Of a stretch of DNA of 36,533 nucleotides, positions 8,632-16,437 are shown piece by piece. The position numbers and the translations under genes were made by a program. Source of the stretch: Candidatus Doudnabacteria bacterium CG10_big_fil_rev_8_21_14_0_10_41_10. Lineage in GTDB: Bacteria > Patescibacteriota > Doudnabacteria > UBA920 > 2-01-FULL-50-11. Location: assembly GCA_002773695.1 (NCBI GenBank), contig PFAJ01000049.1, positions 1 to 36,533 of the forward strand, written 5' to 3'. Below the pieces are notes generated by a model. It did no database searches, was not told where the DNA came from, and saw only the letters and a program-made list of their open reading frames with translations. Numbering within the stretch: position 1 is the first letter of the stretch; each line of letters starts with the position of its first letter.

Positions 8632-9223
8632 CTTACAAAAAAAAATTGAAAAACCTAAACTTTCAGATTATTTTTTAAGAGGCATAGTTTTATACGCTTT
8701 TTTAGTTTTTGTTTTTCAAGATGAGTTAGTCAACGCCGTAAGCACGGCTTTTATATTTTTATTAATGACAATCCCGGTCCTAGTTAAGAGAAAATATAAA
8801 ACCCGCACCCCGCTTGAACTTGATATCGCTTTATCCGTGTTTGTGTTTTTATCACTCTATTTAGGGAGTCTTCGTGGGTACTACGATCGATTTCCGTGGT
8901 ACGACCTCATGTTACATTTTTCTTCAGGAATGCTGTTGGGCCTAATCGGGTTTGTCCTTCTGTATCTTTTGAACCAAAATAGTCCGGAAAACGTTAACTT
9001 GAGCCCGGGGTTTATTTCCTTTTTTGCCTTTTCGTTTTCCATGACTATGAGCGCTATTTGGGAAATATTCGAGTTCGCAATGGATTTATTTTTTGGTTTT
9101 AATATGCAAAAAAGCGGACTAATAGACACCATGAGCGATCTAATTGTAAACACGGCCGGGGCATTAATTGTTGCGATCGGTGGATACATATGGATTAAGC
9201 AAAGGGGAAAAACCTTTTTTTAG
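8618..9223 (+). CDS. DUF2238/YjdF-like integral membrane protein
   Basis: A 201-residue protein with about five or six membrane segments. It matches the pattern of the DUF2238 (YjdF) family: an aromatic-Asp-LMLHF-x-SGM segment, a WEIFEFAMD segment in a membrane helix, and a DTMSDLIVNTAGA segment near the end. The conserved Asp, His and Glu in helices suggest a membrane enzyme or metal site, but no function is established for the family. A second ATG one codon downstream could also be the start; both overlap the end of gltX. It ends the translationally coupled fusion-gltX-membrane protein set. Confidence 0.75.
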   Translation: MMVFNLQKKIEKPKLSDYFLRGIVLYAFLVFVFQDELVNAVSTAFIFLLMTIPVLVKRKYKTRTPLELDIALSVFVFLSLYLGSLRGYYDRFPWYDLMLHFSSGMLLGLIGFVLLYLLNQNSPENVNLSPGFISFFAFSFSMTMSAIWEIFEFAMDLFFGFNMQKSGLIDTMSDLIVNTAGALIVAIGGYIWIKQRGKTFF

Positions 9224-9238
9224 TATAATTTGGGCAAC

Positions 9239-9267
9239 TTGAAAGTCTTCGCGCTTTCTGCTATCAT
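9239..9267 (+). promoter_or_regulatory. predicted sigma-70-type promoter of the M23 peptidase gene
   Basis: TTGAAA, a 17-base spacer and TATCAT form a near-consensus promoter. The predicted start is about 6 bases before the ATG at 9280, so the leader would be very short. Confidence 0.65.
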
Positions 9268-9279
9268 ATCTTAAGTGTT

Positions 9280-10575
9280 ATGAACTCTTTGAAACAAAAA
9301 AGAAACTTATTAGCTATTTTGTTAGCTTTATCCCTGCTGTTGGGATCAGGGGCTTTTGTTTATGCTCAAGATTCGGTTGATGATTTAGAATCACAAAAAA
9401 ATGAAAAGCGGAGACAATTGTTGGAAATTAAGGAAAAAATTAACGCGCTTCAAGAAAATGTGGTTGAACAACGCGGAAAAGTCGCGAGTTTAAACAATGA
9501 ACTGGTGTTATTTGATCTGCAAATCCAGCAAACCGAGCAGCAAATAAAAGCTTTAGAAGCGGAAGTCGAATTTACTAATTTGGAAATCACGGGAACATTA
9601 AAAGAAATTTCTTTGGCGGAAGACCAGATCGAAACAAAAAAATCGCTTCTTACCAGTTTAATCCGCGACATTTATGAGGCTGACCAAGCGTCTCCTTTAG
9701 AGCTGATTTTAGCAAACAATAATTTTTCAGATTTTTTAAACGCAGTCGAGAACACAATAACTTTTCAAGAAAAAAACCAAGAATTACTATCAGGATTGAA
9801 AACAATAAAAGCTGAATTAATTCTTAAACAAGAAGCGTTAGAATCTAAAAAAGAAGAGTTAGAAATACTAAAACTGCAAGCCAAAGAAACCCAAAACAGT
9901 TTGCTTGCTCAAGCCGCGCAAAAACAAGGGCTGCTTTCGTATACCCGGGGTCAGGAATGGCGCTATCAACAACTTTTAAGCGAAGTTTCAGAAGAAGAAG
10001 CGCAAATCCAGCGGGAAATTTTTGATTTAGATTTAAATATTAGAAATCAACTTGGTGACAAAACTCTTCCAACTATTACCGGAGGTCTTACTTGGCCAAT
10101 GAGTGGAGTTTTAACGCAAGGTTATGGTAACACCGGCTTTACCGCTTTGGGATACTCTTTTCATAATGGAATAGATATTGCCGCGCCCCCAAATACACCT
10201 ATCCGATCAGTAGGGGATGGAGTGGTATATTCCACCGGCACAGGCAACACGGCTTATGGTAACTGGGTTGTAGTTAAACACACTGTTGATACTGATGAAA
10301 ACGGGATGCGCAACATTATGGTTCTATATGCTCATTTAAATAAAATATCCGTAAGTCCAGGGCAAGGAGTTTTAGCAAGTGATCTTATAGGTCTTCAAGG
10401 AAACACCGGCAATACCACGAGATTATTGTACGGACCGGAAAGGGGATACCATTTGCATTTAACAATATTTGACGAAGAAGGGTTTGGCATCAAAGAAGGC
10501 GCCTATCAAGACATCTACGGCCCCTACCGCATTCCTTTTGGGTATAGCTACGACCCTTTTGATTTCTTTCAATAA
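9280..10575 (+). CDS. EnvC-like coiled-coil M23 (LytM) peptidase
   Basis: A secreted or surface peptidoglycan hydrolase or hydrolase activator of 431 residues. Residues 1-30 form a signal peptide with a hydrophobic core (LLAILLALSLLLGSGA). Residues about 33-250 are a long coiled coil rich in Gln, Glu, Lys and Leu. Residues about 265-425 are the M23 zinc-peptidase domain. The metal ligands appear intact: His and Asp in HNGIDIA, and His in YHLHLTIF together with the YAHLN motif. Because the site is complete, it may be an active endopeptidase rather than a catalytically dead EnvC-type activator. It has its own promoter and is followed by a broken gene on the same strand. Confidence 0.9.
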   Translation: MNSLKQKRNLLAILLALSLLLGSGAFVYAQDSVDDLESQKNEKRRQLLEIKEKINALQENVVEQRGKVASLNNELVLFDLQIQQTEQQIKALEAEVEFTNLEITGTLKEISLAEDQIETKKSLLTSLIRDIYEADQASPLELILANNNFSDFLNAVENTITFQEKNQELLSGLKTIKAELILKQEALESKKEELEILKLQAKETQNSLLAQAAQKQGLLSYTRGQEWRYQQLLSEVSEEEAQIQREIFDLDLNIRNQLGDKTLPTITGGLTWPMSGVLTQGYGNTGFTALGYSFHNGIDIAAPPNTPIRSVGDGVVYSTGTGNTAYGNWVVVKHTVDTDENGMRNIMVLYAHLNKISVSPGQGVLASDLIGLQGNTGNTTRLLYGPERGYHLHLTIFDEEGFGIKEGAYQDIYGPYRIPFGYSYDPFDFFQ

Positions 10576-10597
10576 ACAATAAAAAAACGCTGGAAGC

Positions 10598-11115
10598 TGG
10601 AAGATAGAGGAGATTAAAGAGGGTGTTGATAAATTCCTCGAAATAAATGGGAAATTTCCAACAGCACGTGAAATTGATGAGATTGATTATCTACCAACAT
10701 CTCGGTCGATACAACGTTCATTCGGTGGGCTTGAAAAAGTACGGGAAAAAAATTTGGTTATGATATTACTCACTATGGAAAAGGTGAAAATCGATCAAGA
10801 ATTGCCAAAATTATAATCAAAAGGGGATTTGAAGCGGAAAACGAAATCCGTAATCTTTTGGTAGCGCAATTTGGCAAAATATTCGTCCACTTAGAGAGGC
10901 ATATTGGGAACTCAAAGAAAAGAGTTGATTTTTATGTATTCTCTCCAGATGGAAATTTTGGAGTAGACGTGTTTTACCCCTCCGACATGTTTAATCTAAA
11001 CAACGCACTAAACATTAAACTGGGGGCCTACAAGCAATTTAATGATAAGCTTTATTATCTAGTTGCTAATACAGATATAACGCAAACCGATATCAATAAA
11101 GTAATTAAAAAATAA
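10598..11115 (+). pseudogene. frameshifted gene: HNH-associated-repeat-like domain plus nuclease-like domain
   Basis: Two frames read as one protein when a single base is restored near 10755, in the poly-A/T run before GGTTATGAT. The first part (WKIEEIKEGVDKFLEINGKF, then FPTAREID and a SRSIQRSFGGLEKVRE segment) resembles the homing-endonuclease-associated repeat. The second part has a glutamate-rich helix, then VHLERHIGN, RVDFYVFSPDG and FGVDVFYPSD, and a later lysine. This spacing resembles a restriction-type PD-(D/E)XK nuclease core, but that is inference. There is no clear start codon; the N-terminus seems to have been lost at the junction with the M23 gene. A sequencing error could explain the frameshift but not the missing start. 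Confidence 0.6.
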
Positions 11116-11765
11116 ACTGAGGAAGCTTCCTGACAAACAAACAATTATATCTTTAACGTTATTTAAATAAATTATTAGCACCATAAAAGCTTACGAGGTG
11201 GTTAGGGGACGAATAAAATGAAATATATAGTGCGTCGTGCAATATACCTTTTACGACGTATATAAACTAAAATAGGACTTGTATGAATTTTGGCTATTCG
11301 TATCCTACTCCTTTACAAACTTTTTCTTTCGAATTATTACTCAATCACCTATTGCTAAATATTATATAAACATCTATAAGTCCGCCTATACATTCACTCT
11401 AACTTATGTTTACGACCTAGCAAAAACCCGTACAAGCTCTCAAAGCCTTTTTAAAGGTCATAGGGTAGCAATCAAGTCACTAAAAAACCCCAGAAGGCTA
11501 TTTTTTTCGACTCCTAATCTGTTTCTATTTATTCCTTTTATCATTCTGAATCAAATTCAGAATCTACACTTTAATCTATTTTATAGAACTTGTTTATAGA
11601 TCTTGGTTCCCAGTAGGATGACTGTATGTAATAGTAAATATTTATAAATTATTTAAAATATAATTATAAAATTTATCAAAAAAAATTTAATTTAACTTCT
11701 TACTTATCTATGTCGCACAATATAAAGCTTTGGGCTAAGTAAACTCCACAATAATTCATTACCAA
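11116..11765. other. gene-poor AT-rich intergenic region
   Basis: About 650 bases with no credible gene on either strand. It contains a perfect inverted repeat ATTCTGAAT-CAA-ATTCAGAAT at 11543-11563 and a smaller CGTCGT/ACGACG pair near 11235-11260. An open frame at 11279-11599 has low-complexity, Phe/Tyr/Ser-rich content and no ribosome-binding site. No tRNA-like cloverleaf was seen. Confidence 0.5.
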
Positions 11766-11796
11766 TAAAAAAGGCTCCAGCAAGTTCGCTGGAGCC
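11766..11796 (-). terminator. rho-independent terminator of the candidate RNA
   Basis: On the minus strand a perfect 9-bp stem, GGCTCCAGC paired with GCTGGAGCC around GAACTT, is followed by TTTTTTAT. Confidence 0.85.
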
Positions 11797-12014
11797 GAAG
11801 GCCCGCTCCGTCAAAAGCGAAGCCTTGTGGTAGCCGTAGGATCACCTGCCTTTCTCCCTGGGTGGGACGACGGTTCTACTTCGATTTTTATGATCCATAT
11901 TACCCTCCTTTCCCTTCCGGAGATTTATGTTGCGGCCATTAGTTTGACCCAGCGTATTTTCGCTCTCAACGAAGGAATGGTTATCCGCAAGCGGAATAGC
12001 CAGCACCTTCTACT
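11766..12014 (-). ncRNA. candidate structured RNA or short leader-type transcript
   Basis: A G+C-rich block in AT-rich surroundings, bounded on the minus strand by a TATAAT at 12021-12026 and a strong terminator at 11766-11796. The roughly 250-nt transcript can form several local hairpins: UCCG-CUUG-CGGA with a classic CUUG tetraloop, UUCG/CGAA, a composite AAGGC/GCCUU hairpin with an inner CGCU/AGCG, and the terminator itself. GGAUC/GAUCC and CCGUC/GACGG can pair over longer distances. A Shine-Dalgarno sequence (AAGGAGGG) precedes an 18-codon frame at 11842-11898 (MDHKNRSRTVVPPREKGR), so a small peptide is also possible. No gene follows that it could lead. It matches none of the tmRNA, 6S, SRP or RNase P features I know. 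Confidence 0.45.
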
Positions 12015-12020
12015 ATGAGG

Positions 12021-12026
12021 ATTATA
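12021..12026 (-). promoter_or_regulatory. -10 box of the candidate RNA
   Basis: A perfect TATAAT on the minus strand lies just before the G+C-rich transcribed block. No good -35 hexamer is visible at 16-18 bases; TTCCCG lies 19 bases upstream. Confidence 0.4.
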
Positions 12027-12083
12027 CCTCTGGGCCCTTTTTTTTCGGGAACTATTTGAGGTTCTCTCCACCTTCCTCCTTAG

Positions 12084-12112
12084 TAAAAAACGCGGGAAGC
12101 CCACGTTTTTTA
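12084..12112 (-). terminator. terminator after speB
   Basis: On the minus strand AACGTGGG pairs with CCCGCGTT (one G-U pair) around a 3-base loop and is followed by six T. It lies about 50 bases after the speB stop and probably ends the long envelope-polyamine operon. Confidence 0.75.
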
Positions 12113-12160
12113 TGATTACTCTTTTATTATATGTCTATAAATATTCAAGGTCAAATACGA

Positions 12161-13045
12161 TTAAGTTAATTTATGCTTGATCAGTTCATATACCAACTTT
12201 GCCGCGAGAAAATTTGGAGCTTCGAAACCATGGATCGGGGCAAGCTCCACCACGTCCGCACCGATGATGTTTTTTGATTTAAATACACCGTTTAACAAAT
12301 CAAGGAGTCGTTCCCACGACAGCCCTCCCGGCTCCGGGGTGCCCACAGAAGGCATTATTGAAGGGTCTAGGCCGTCGAGGTCAATGGTTATATATACATC
12401 CTTTGGGAGGCTTTTTAAAATTTTGGCAACTGGAACATCAGTGCCATAAAAAGTCGTCACTTTTTTCTTCGTGTCCGCCCGGCCCATAAATTCTTTAACT
12501 TCTGGATTGGTATTTCTTATCCCTACTTGAGTAATTTTTATATTTTGGTCCAGTATTCGACGCATCACGCAAGCGTGTGAATACTTTGAACCTTCAAAAC
12601 TATTTAATAAGTCTGTATGCGCGTCAATTTGTAAAACCGCAAAGTTTTTATTTTTTTTCTTGAGCGCGCGAGTAACTCCGGACGTTATTGAATGTTCCCC
12701 TCCTAAAACAAGAGGAAATTTATTTTTCGACACCGCCCAATCCCCTACCGCCTCTGTTACACCATCAACCGCCTCTTTGGCAGAATTGCGCGATAAAATA
12801 AATTCATCCAGTAAAAAAATATCTGTATCTATGAACCCATCAAGCAGAACCCCTTTTTCATCAGACCACATCTCATCCAAAAACCGAGAGTTTCGCACAA
12901 TCGCAACCGGCCCTTCTTTTGCGCCAGAGCCGAACGACACCGTTGAATCATAAGGAAACTGAAAAATCGCAAGTTTTGATTTTTCAAAATCTTGTTTCTC
13001 AAGGGCTCCAAAGTTATATTTCCATTGTTCGTAAAGTTTTTTCAC
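12161..13045 (-). CDS. speB: agmatinase / ureohydrolase
   Basis: A dinuclear manganese hydrolase of the arginase-agmatinase family, expected to split agmatine into putrescine and urea. The 294-residue product carries the metal-binding motifs GGEHSIT, QIDAHTDLLNSF and ITIDLDGLDPSIMP, and ends with the DVVELAPIHG segment. The SHACVMRRI and PEPGGLSWE segments are typical of agmatinases rather than arginases. Its place in a cluster with an arginine decarboxylase and a deoxyhypusine-synthase-like enzyme supports agmatine as substrate. The ATG lies 1 nt after the stop of the broken SET gene, and a terminator follows. Confidence 0.9.
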   Translation of the reverse strand: MKKLYEQWKYNFGALEKQDFEKSKLAIFQFPYDSTVSFGSGAKEGPVAIVRNSRFLDEMWSDEKGVLLDGFIDTDIFLLDEFILSRNSAKEAVDGVTEAVGDWAVSKNKFPLVLGGEHSITSGVTRALKKKNKNFAVLQIDAHTDLLNSFEGSKYSHACVMRRILDQNIKITQVGIRNTNPEVKEFMGRADTKKKVTTFYGTDVPVAKILKSLPKDVYITIDLDGLDPSIMPSVGTPEPGGLSWERLLDLLNGVFKSKNIIGADVVELAPIHGFEAPNFLAAKLVYELIKHKLT

Positions 13046-13046
13046 G

Positions 13047-13543
13047 CTATTTATTGTTAATTTTTGGTAAAAGATAGGGCGAAAATAAAAATTTCAGTAA
13101 ATTTTTCTTATATTTAGACAAGTATTTAAATCCTTTAATGCGCTTGAAAAACTTTTTACTACCGCATTTACACTCAAAATCAGTCCTAAATACCCGCATA
13201 TCATATTCTGTAGTTAAATAATTATAAATAATTTCCTTGTTTTTGGGTATTCTTTCAAGTGCTTTAAATTCCATTTTTTTCGAAATCAATAAAAGCATTT
13301 GGGTTGCAACCATGGTTTATAAAGTCCCCCACAACAAAATCATAGCTATCAAGGAATAAGCCCCCCATTTGAAGAGATTCGGGATAAGGTTTTTAATATA
13401 CCTTCCAATTTGATAATCCTTTCGTTTTTTCTATATACTTTGTTCGAAAAAAGGGATAAACCTTTTCCTTCAAAATACACTATTCGCAATCCCACGGGAG
13501 GCTTTAACTTGAACAATTTTTTTCGATCAAATATCCAAATCAT
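13047..13543 (-). pseudogene. SET-domain methyltransferase gene with two frameshifts, inside the polyamine operon
   Basis: Joining three frames restores one small SET protein. The first has GKGLSLFSNKVYRKNERI, the second carries LFLDSYDFVVGDFINHGCNP, and the third has IPKNKEIIYNYLTTEYDM and the post-SET CKCGS. The breaks lie in a CCC run near 13385 and in an A6 run near 13280. Unlike the copy at 1733-2119, the NHGC core and the Glu...Tyr catalytic segment are intact; the last post-SET Cys is Phe. Spacing is 1 nt to the gene before and 1 nt to speB after, so the gene was built as a coupled operon member. Both lesions are homopolymer indels, so a sequencing or assembly error must be excluded before calling it dead. 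Confidence 0.75.
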
Positions 13544-13544
13544 C

Positions 13545-14669
13545 TCAATTTTTTTTAGCTTTATCCATTCTTTGCATTACTGCTTTTAAAATAACCGGCC
13601 ACGCAATTGTTGCGTCGGCTATCACTTCAGCATATTTACCGCCTCTACTAACGGGCATAAATTTACCCCAAGAACTCCCTTCGGAATACGTACAACCGGA
13701 AAGTCCTCCCCAATGCGCGGGTTCGGGACAAATTCTGACGCCATATGAGTACATTCGGTTGTAAGGTTCGGATTGATTCCACGGGTCTTTAATGTTGAAA
13801 TATTTCGAAGGGTCGGCTCCATCTTTATCTCTCCATCGGATCAAATCGAGAAATGGTGCTACTTGTTGAGCCCAATTTCTTGGCACACCACCGCCAACAG
13901 TAAAGATCCCCGCTTTCTTGCTTTTTAAGAATAAACTTGTAAAATGTTCCAGGTCGCCGAAAGGATCAAACACCAAACTTTTCTTCCCTGTTTTTTTTTG
14001 CAGCCTGTTGAAAAGAGCGAAATCCAAGCCATATTCTGAATCAGAAAAGGCCGGGATATAAACGGGAATATTTTTTTTATAGGCGCTTTTTAAAATTGAT
14101 TTCTGTTCTGGTTTCAACTTTGAAATCAGGTATTCCCCCATTTTTTCATTTATTTCGTGGCTGGAAACTGTTTGCCCCGGCTCAAACTTTGATAATACGG
14201 CATGGATATCCCCTTCTAAATCATCGAGGTTTTTTTCGAGCTCTAAGGTATCGTATATCCGATCATAACCTTTTTCACGTAGCTCTTTGTCGGTCATTTG
14301 ATCAACTTTGTATTTGAAATGGCTCATACCTAATCCCTCGACCATTCCATGGGTCATAAGCGCGCCGGTCGAAACCATCGCGTTTATCATGCCGCGGTCA
14401 ATCATTTCACAAATCAAAAGTCCCATTTTAGCCGCGGTCATTGCTCCGGAAAAAGTCCCTACAACAAACGTATCTTTGTCTGTCACCATTTCGCGCAAGA
14501 TATCCGCCGCCTCGCCTAAAGCGCGTCCGCCAAAAGCGGTTGATTTCATTTCGGTTGCCAATTCATCAAAATCTGTAACTTTATCCAAATCTAAGGAGTG
14601 TAACGGATCAAAACCGTCATCAGCACCGCTGTAAACTTTTTGAATTTTATCTTCATTATATTTGATCAT
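13545..14669 (-). CDS. deoxyhypusine-synthase-like protein (probable bacterial homospermidine-type synthase)
   Basis: A 374-residue member of the deoxyhypusine synthase family, which uses NAD to move an aminobutyl group between amines. Family landmarks are present: GAMTAAKMGLLICEMI, the TGALMTHGMVEGLG segment, the NAD-binding TVGGGVPRNWAQQ loop and EGSSWGKF with the lysine that forms the enzyme-imine intermediate. Bacteria lack eIF5A, so the substrate is unlikely to be a protein; bacterial relatives are known to make homospermidine or related polyamines. It lies 6 nt after speA and 1 nt before the SET gene, and speB follows, so putrescine made by SpeA plus SpeB would be at hand. The exact product cannot be read from the sequence. 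Confidence 0.85.
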   Translation of the reverse strand: MIKYNEDKIQKVYSGADDGFDPLHSLDLDKVTDFDELATEMKSTAFGGRALGEAADILREMVTDKDTFVVGTFSGAMTAAKMGLLICEMIDRGMINAMVSTGALMTHGMVEGLGMSHFKYKVDQMTDKELREKGYDRIYDTLELEKNLDDLEGDIHAVLSKFEPGQTVSSHEINEKMGEYLISKLKPEQKSILKSAYKKNIPVYIPAFSDSEYGLDFALFNRLQKKTGKKSLVFDPFGDLEHFTSLFLKSKKAGIFTVGGGVPRNWAQQVAPFLDLIRWRDKDGADPSKYFNIKDPWNQSEPYNRMYSYGVRICPEPAHWGGLSGCTYSEGSSWGKFMPVSRGGKYAEVIADATIAWPVILKAVMQRMDKAKKN

Positions 14670-14675
14670 GTATTT

Positions 14676-16097
14676 TTACCACCCAAATCTTTTACCAACA
14701 TCTTCAGCAGTCTCACGTGTCCGTGTGACAGTGATTAGACCGCTGTCGGCAGAAAGTTGCGCCGGGTTAGAAAGTAAACAATGATTTGAAGCAAGCGCGT
14801 CTTGATAGGCTCCTGTGTCAAAAAATGCTACATACAAATCGTCTCCATTCTCCACTTCGGTACGTTTTGGTAGTCTAACATAACTCCCGCCGGCTGTATA
14901 TTTGTCATCCGAATCGCATGAAGAGCCTGCCAACCATACGCGTTCGAACGTTTTTGCGTGTAAATGATTTATGGGAATTGCGTGCCAGCGTTGTTTTATT
15001 GCCCAAGTGTCCAACAAATCATTCATAAAACTACCGTCAACAAAATACCATTTTTTTGCCACTCCTCGGTTGATCTTTTTTTCTGCCAGTATTTTAAATA
15101 TTGTTATCTGCGCGGGAGCCACCACCCACCTCCCCCACTCAACAACCATGTTTGGGTGAGGAATTCCCGCGCGTTCAGCTTGTATTTTCAGGGTTTTTAC
15201 AATACCTTTAACCGCGCTTTCCAGAGAAAAAATTTTTTTCTTTTCGTAGGCAACGGGCATCCCCCCGCCGATGTCTAAAGTATCCAAAGAAGGGTTTATT
15301 TTTTTTAGCTTGATATAGTACTTCATCACCAATCGCGCGCTCCCAACCAAATCTTCCAGTCGTTGGATTTGCGAACTTGCGTGATAATGAAGAACTTTTA
15401 AATTTCTTATTTTTCCGATTTTTAGCAAATCTTGAAATGAAAAACCAAACTGATCGACTCGTTTGTCCCAATGTGATTTGATTTTTAAATCTGGGTCCAC
15501 CCGTACACCCAAGTCGCCACGATACCCTCGTAAATAATCAAGTTCTAAAAAATTCTCGATAATCGGAATAATCTCTAACCCCTTTCCTTTTAATTCTTCA
15601 ATCAAACTTAAATATCGTTTTGTCTTTGGTCCGTTACAAATAACTCGAATCCGCGAGGAAAACTGATCCTGCTCCCACAACCGTTTTATCAACCACAGCT
15701 CGTTGGCGCTTCCCACTTCAATATGACCCCCTTCCGAAATAATCGGCAAAACGAATTCCTTATTCTGGTTGACCTTCATTGGATAATGAAATCTAAATTT
15801 GCCTTTGTACTTGTTTTGCTTTAAATAGTAAGCGAATATTTCATGAATCTCATTTAACCTCTCCTCAATAATAAACGGAAAAATAATTTCCAAACTGGTT
15901 CCAAAGCGTTTTACCAAATCAAAAATTTTGTACTGGTAATTCCCTTGTCTAACAACTAATTTTCCTTCTCGGTCAATATCAAAAGGCCTGGTGCCCACTT
16001 CTTTATCCCCAAGCTTCCAAATTTTCTTATAATTTTTCCTTACTTGTTTTTTTCGTCTCTTTCTTCTTTTCAAGGACTTCTTTTTCTTTTTCACCAT
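14676..16097 (-). CDS. speA: biosynthetic arginine decarboxylase, SpeA-like, with very basic N-terminal tail
   Basis: A PLP-dependent alanine-racemase-fold enzyme that converts arginine to agmatine. Seen are the PLP-lysine segment FHYPMKVNQN, HYHASSQI, the phosphate-binding LDIGGGMP loop, the GSSCDSDD segment with the second-subunit catalytic Cys, and FDTGAYQDALASNHCLLSNP. At 473 residues it is much shorter than E. coli SpeA (about 660) and lacks the inserted helical domains. Residues 1-25 are extraordinary: 17 of 25 are Lys or Arg. There is no other Met before the conserved part, and the ATG lies 1 nt after the hpf stop, so the tail appears genuine. It may bind RNA, ribosomes or other polyanions. 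A related decarboxylase specificity is possible, but the speB neighbour favours arginine. Confidence 0.85.
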   Translation of the reverse strand: MVKKKKKSLKRRKRRKKQVRKNYKKIWKLGDKEVGTRPFDIDREGKLVVRQGNYQYKIFDLVKRFGTSLEIIFPFIIEERLNEIHEIFAYYLKQNKYKGKFRFHYPMKVNQNKEFVLPIISEGGHIEVGSANELWLIKRLWEQDQFSSRIRVICNGPKTKRYLSLIEELKGKGLEIIPIIENFLELDYLRGYRGDLGVRVDPDLKIKSHWDKRVDQFGFSFQDLLKIGKIRNLKVLHYHASSQIQRLEDLVGSARLVMKYYIKLKKINPSLDTLDIGGGMPVAYEKKKIFSLESAVKGIVKTLKIQAERAGIPHPNMVVEWGRWVVAPAQITIFKILAEKKINRGVAKKWYFVDGSFMNDLLDTWAIKQRWHAIPINHLHAKTFERVWLAGSSCDSDDKYTAGGSYVRLPKRTEVENGDDLYVAFFDTGAYQDALASNHCLLSNPAQLSADSGLITVTRTRETAEDVGKRFGW

Positions 16098-16098
16098 A

Positions 16099-16437
16099 CT
16101 ACTGTTGTGCTTTTAATTCCCTCTGGGCCTTTCGGTTTTTCGACACACTTTTTTCTTTATTTTTCTCTATCTGCGTTACTATTTTTGGAATAAGCGTGTC
16201 AATAGACGCGTATAAATCAGTCATCGTACTTTCGGCGCGATACACCGCGTGAGGAGCGTCAACTGTTGCTTCCGCTCGATATTTTTCACCAGTATGTTTC
16301 GTTTCTAAAAATTCAAGCTCAATTCTCGCGATTTGCAGTTTTCCGCTATGTCGGTACAGTGATTTGAGTTTATTTTCCACATATTCCCGGATAGCATTCG
16401 TCAGTTTAAAATTTGTTGTCTTGATTGTGATATTCAT
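16099..16437 (-). CDS. hpf: ribosome hibernation-promoting factor (short HPF/RaiA family)
   Basis: A small ribosome-binding protein that occupies the decoding centre in resting cells. The 112-residue product has the family layout: MNITIKTTNFKLTNAIREYV, a HTGEKYRAEATVDAPHAVYR strand pair and the DLYASIDTLIPKIVTQIEKNKEK helix, ending in a Lys/Arg/Gln-rich tail. It lacks the C-terminal dimerisation domain of long HPF. Its ATG overlaps the murB stop as ATGA and its stop is 1 nt before speA, so it is made from the same mRNA as cell-wall and polyamine enzymes. Confidence 0.9.
   Translation of the reverse strand: MNITIKTTNFKLTNAIREYVENKLKSLYRHSGKLQIARIELEFLETKHTGEKYRAEATVDAPHAVYRAESTMTDLYASIDTLIPKIVTQIEKNKEKSVSKNRKAQRELKAQQ

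Noticed and set aside
11279-11599. Plus-strand open frame of 106 codons in the gene-poor region
   Set aside because: The product is low-complexity and rich in Phe, Tyr, Ser and Ile, as expected from AT-rich non-coding sequence; no ribosome-binding site or known motif.
11880-11960. Resemblance to the SRP RNA GGAAGGA loop (CTCCGGAAGGAAAGGAG)
   Set aside because: The conserved asymmetric loop bases of SRP RNA helix 8 are absent and the surrounding arms do not pair as required.
11827-12018. Plus-strand open frame of 63 codons over the candidate RNA
   Set aside because: The promoter and terminator signals lie on the opposite strand, and there is no ribosome-binding site for this frame.
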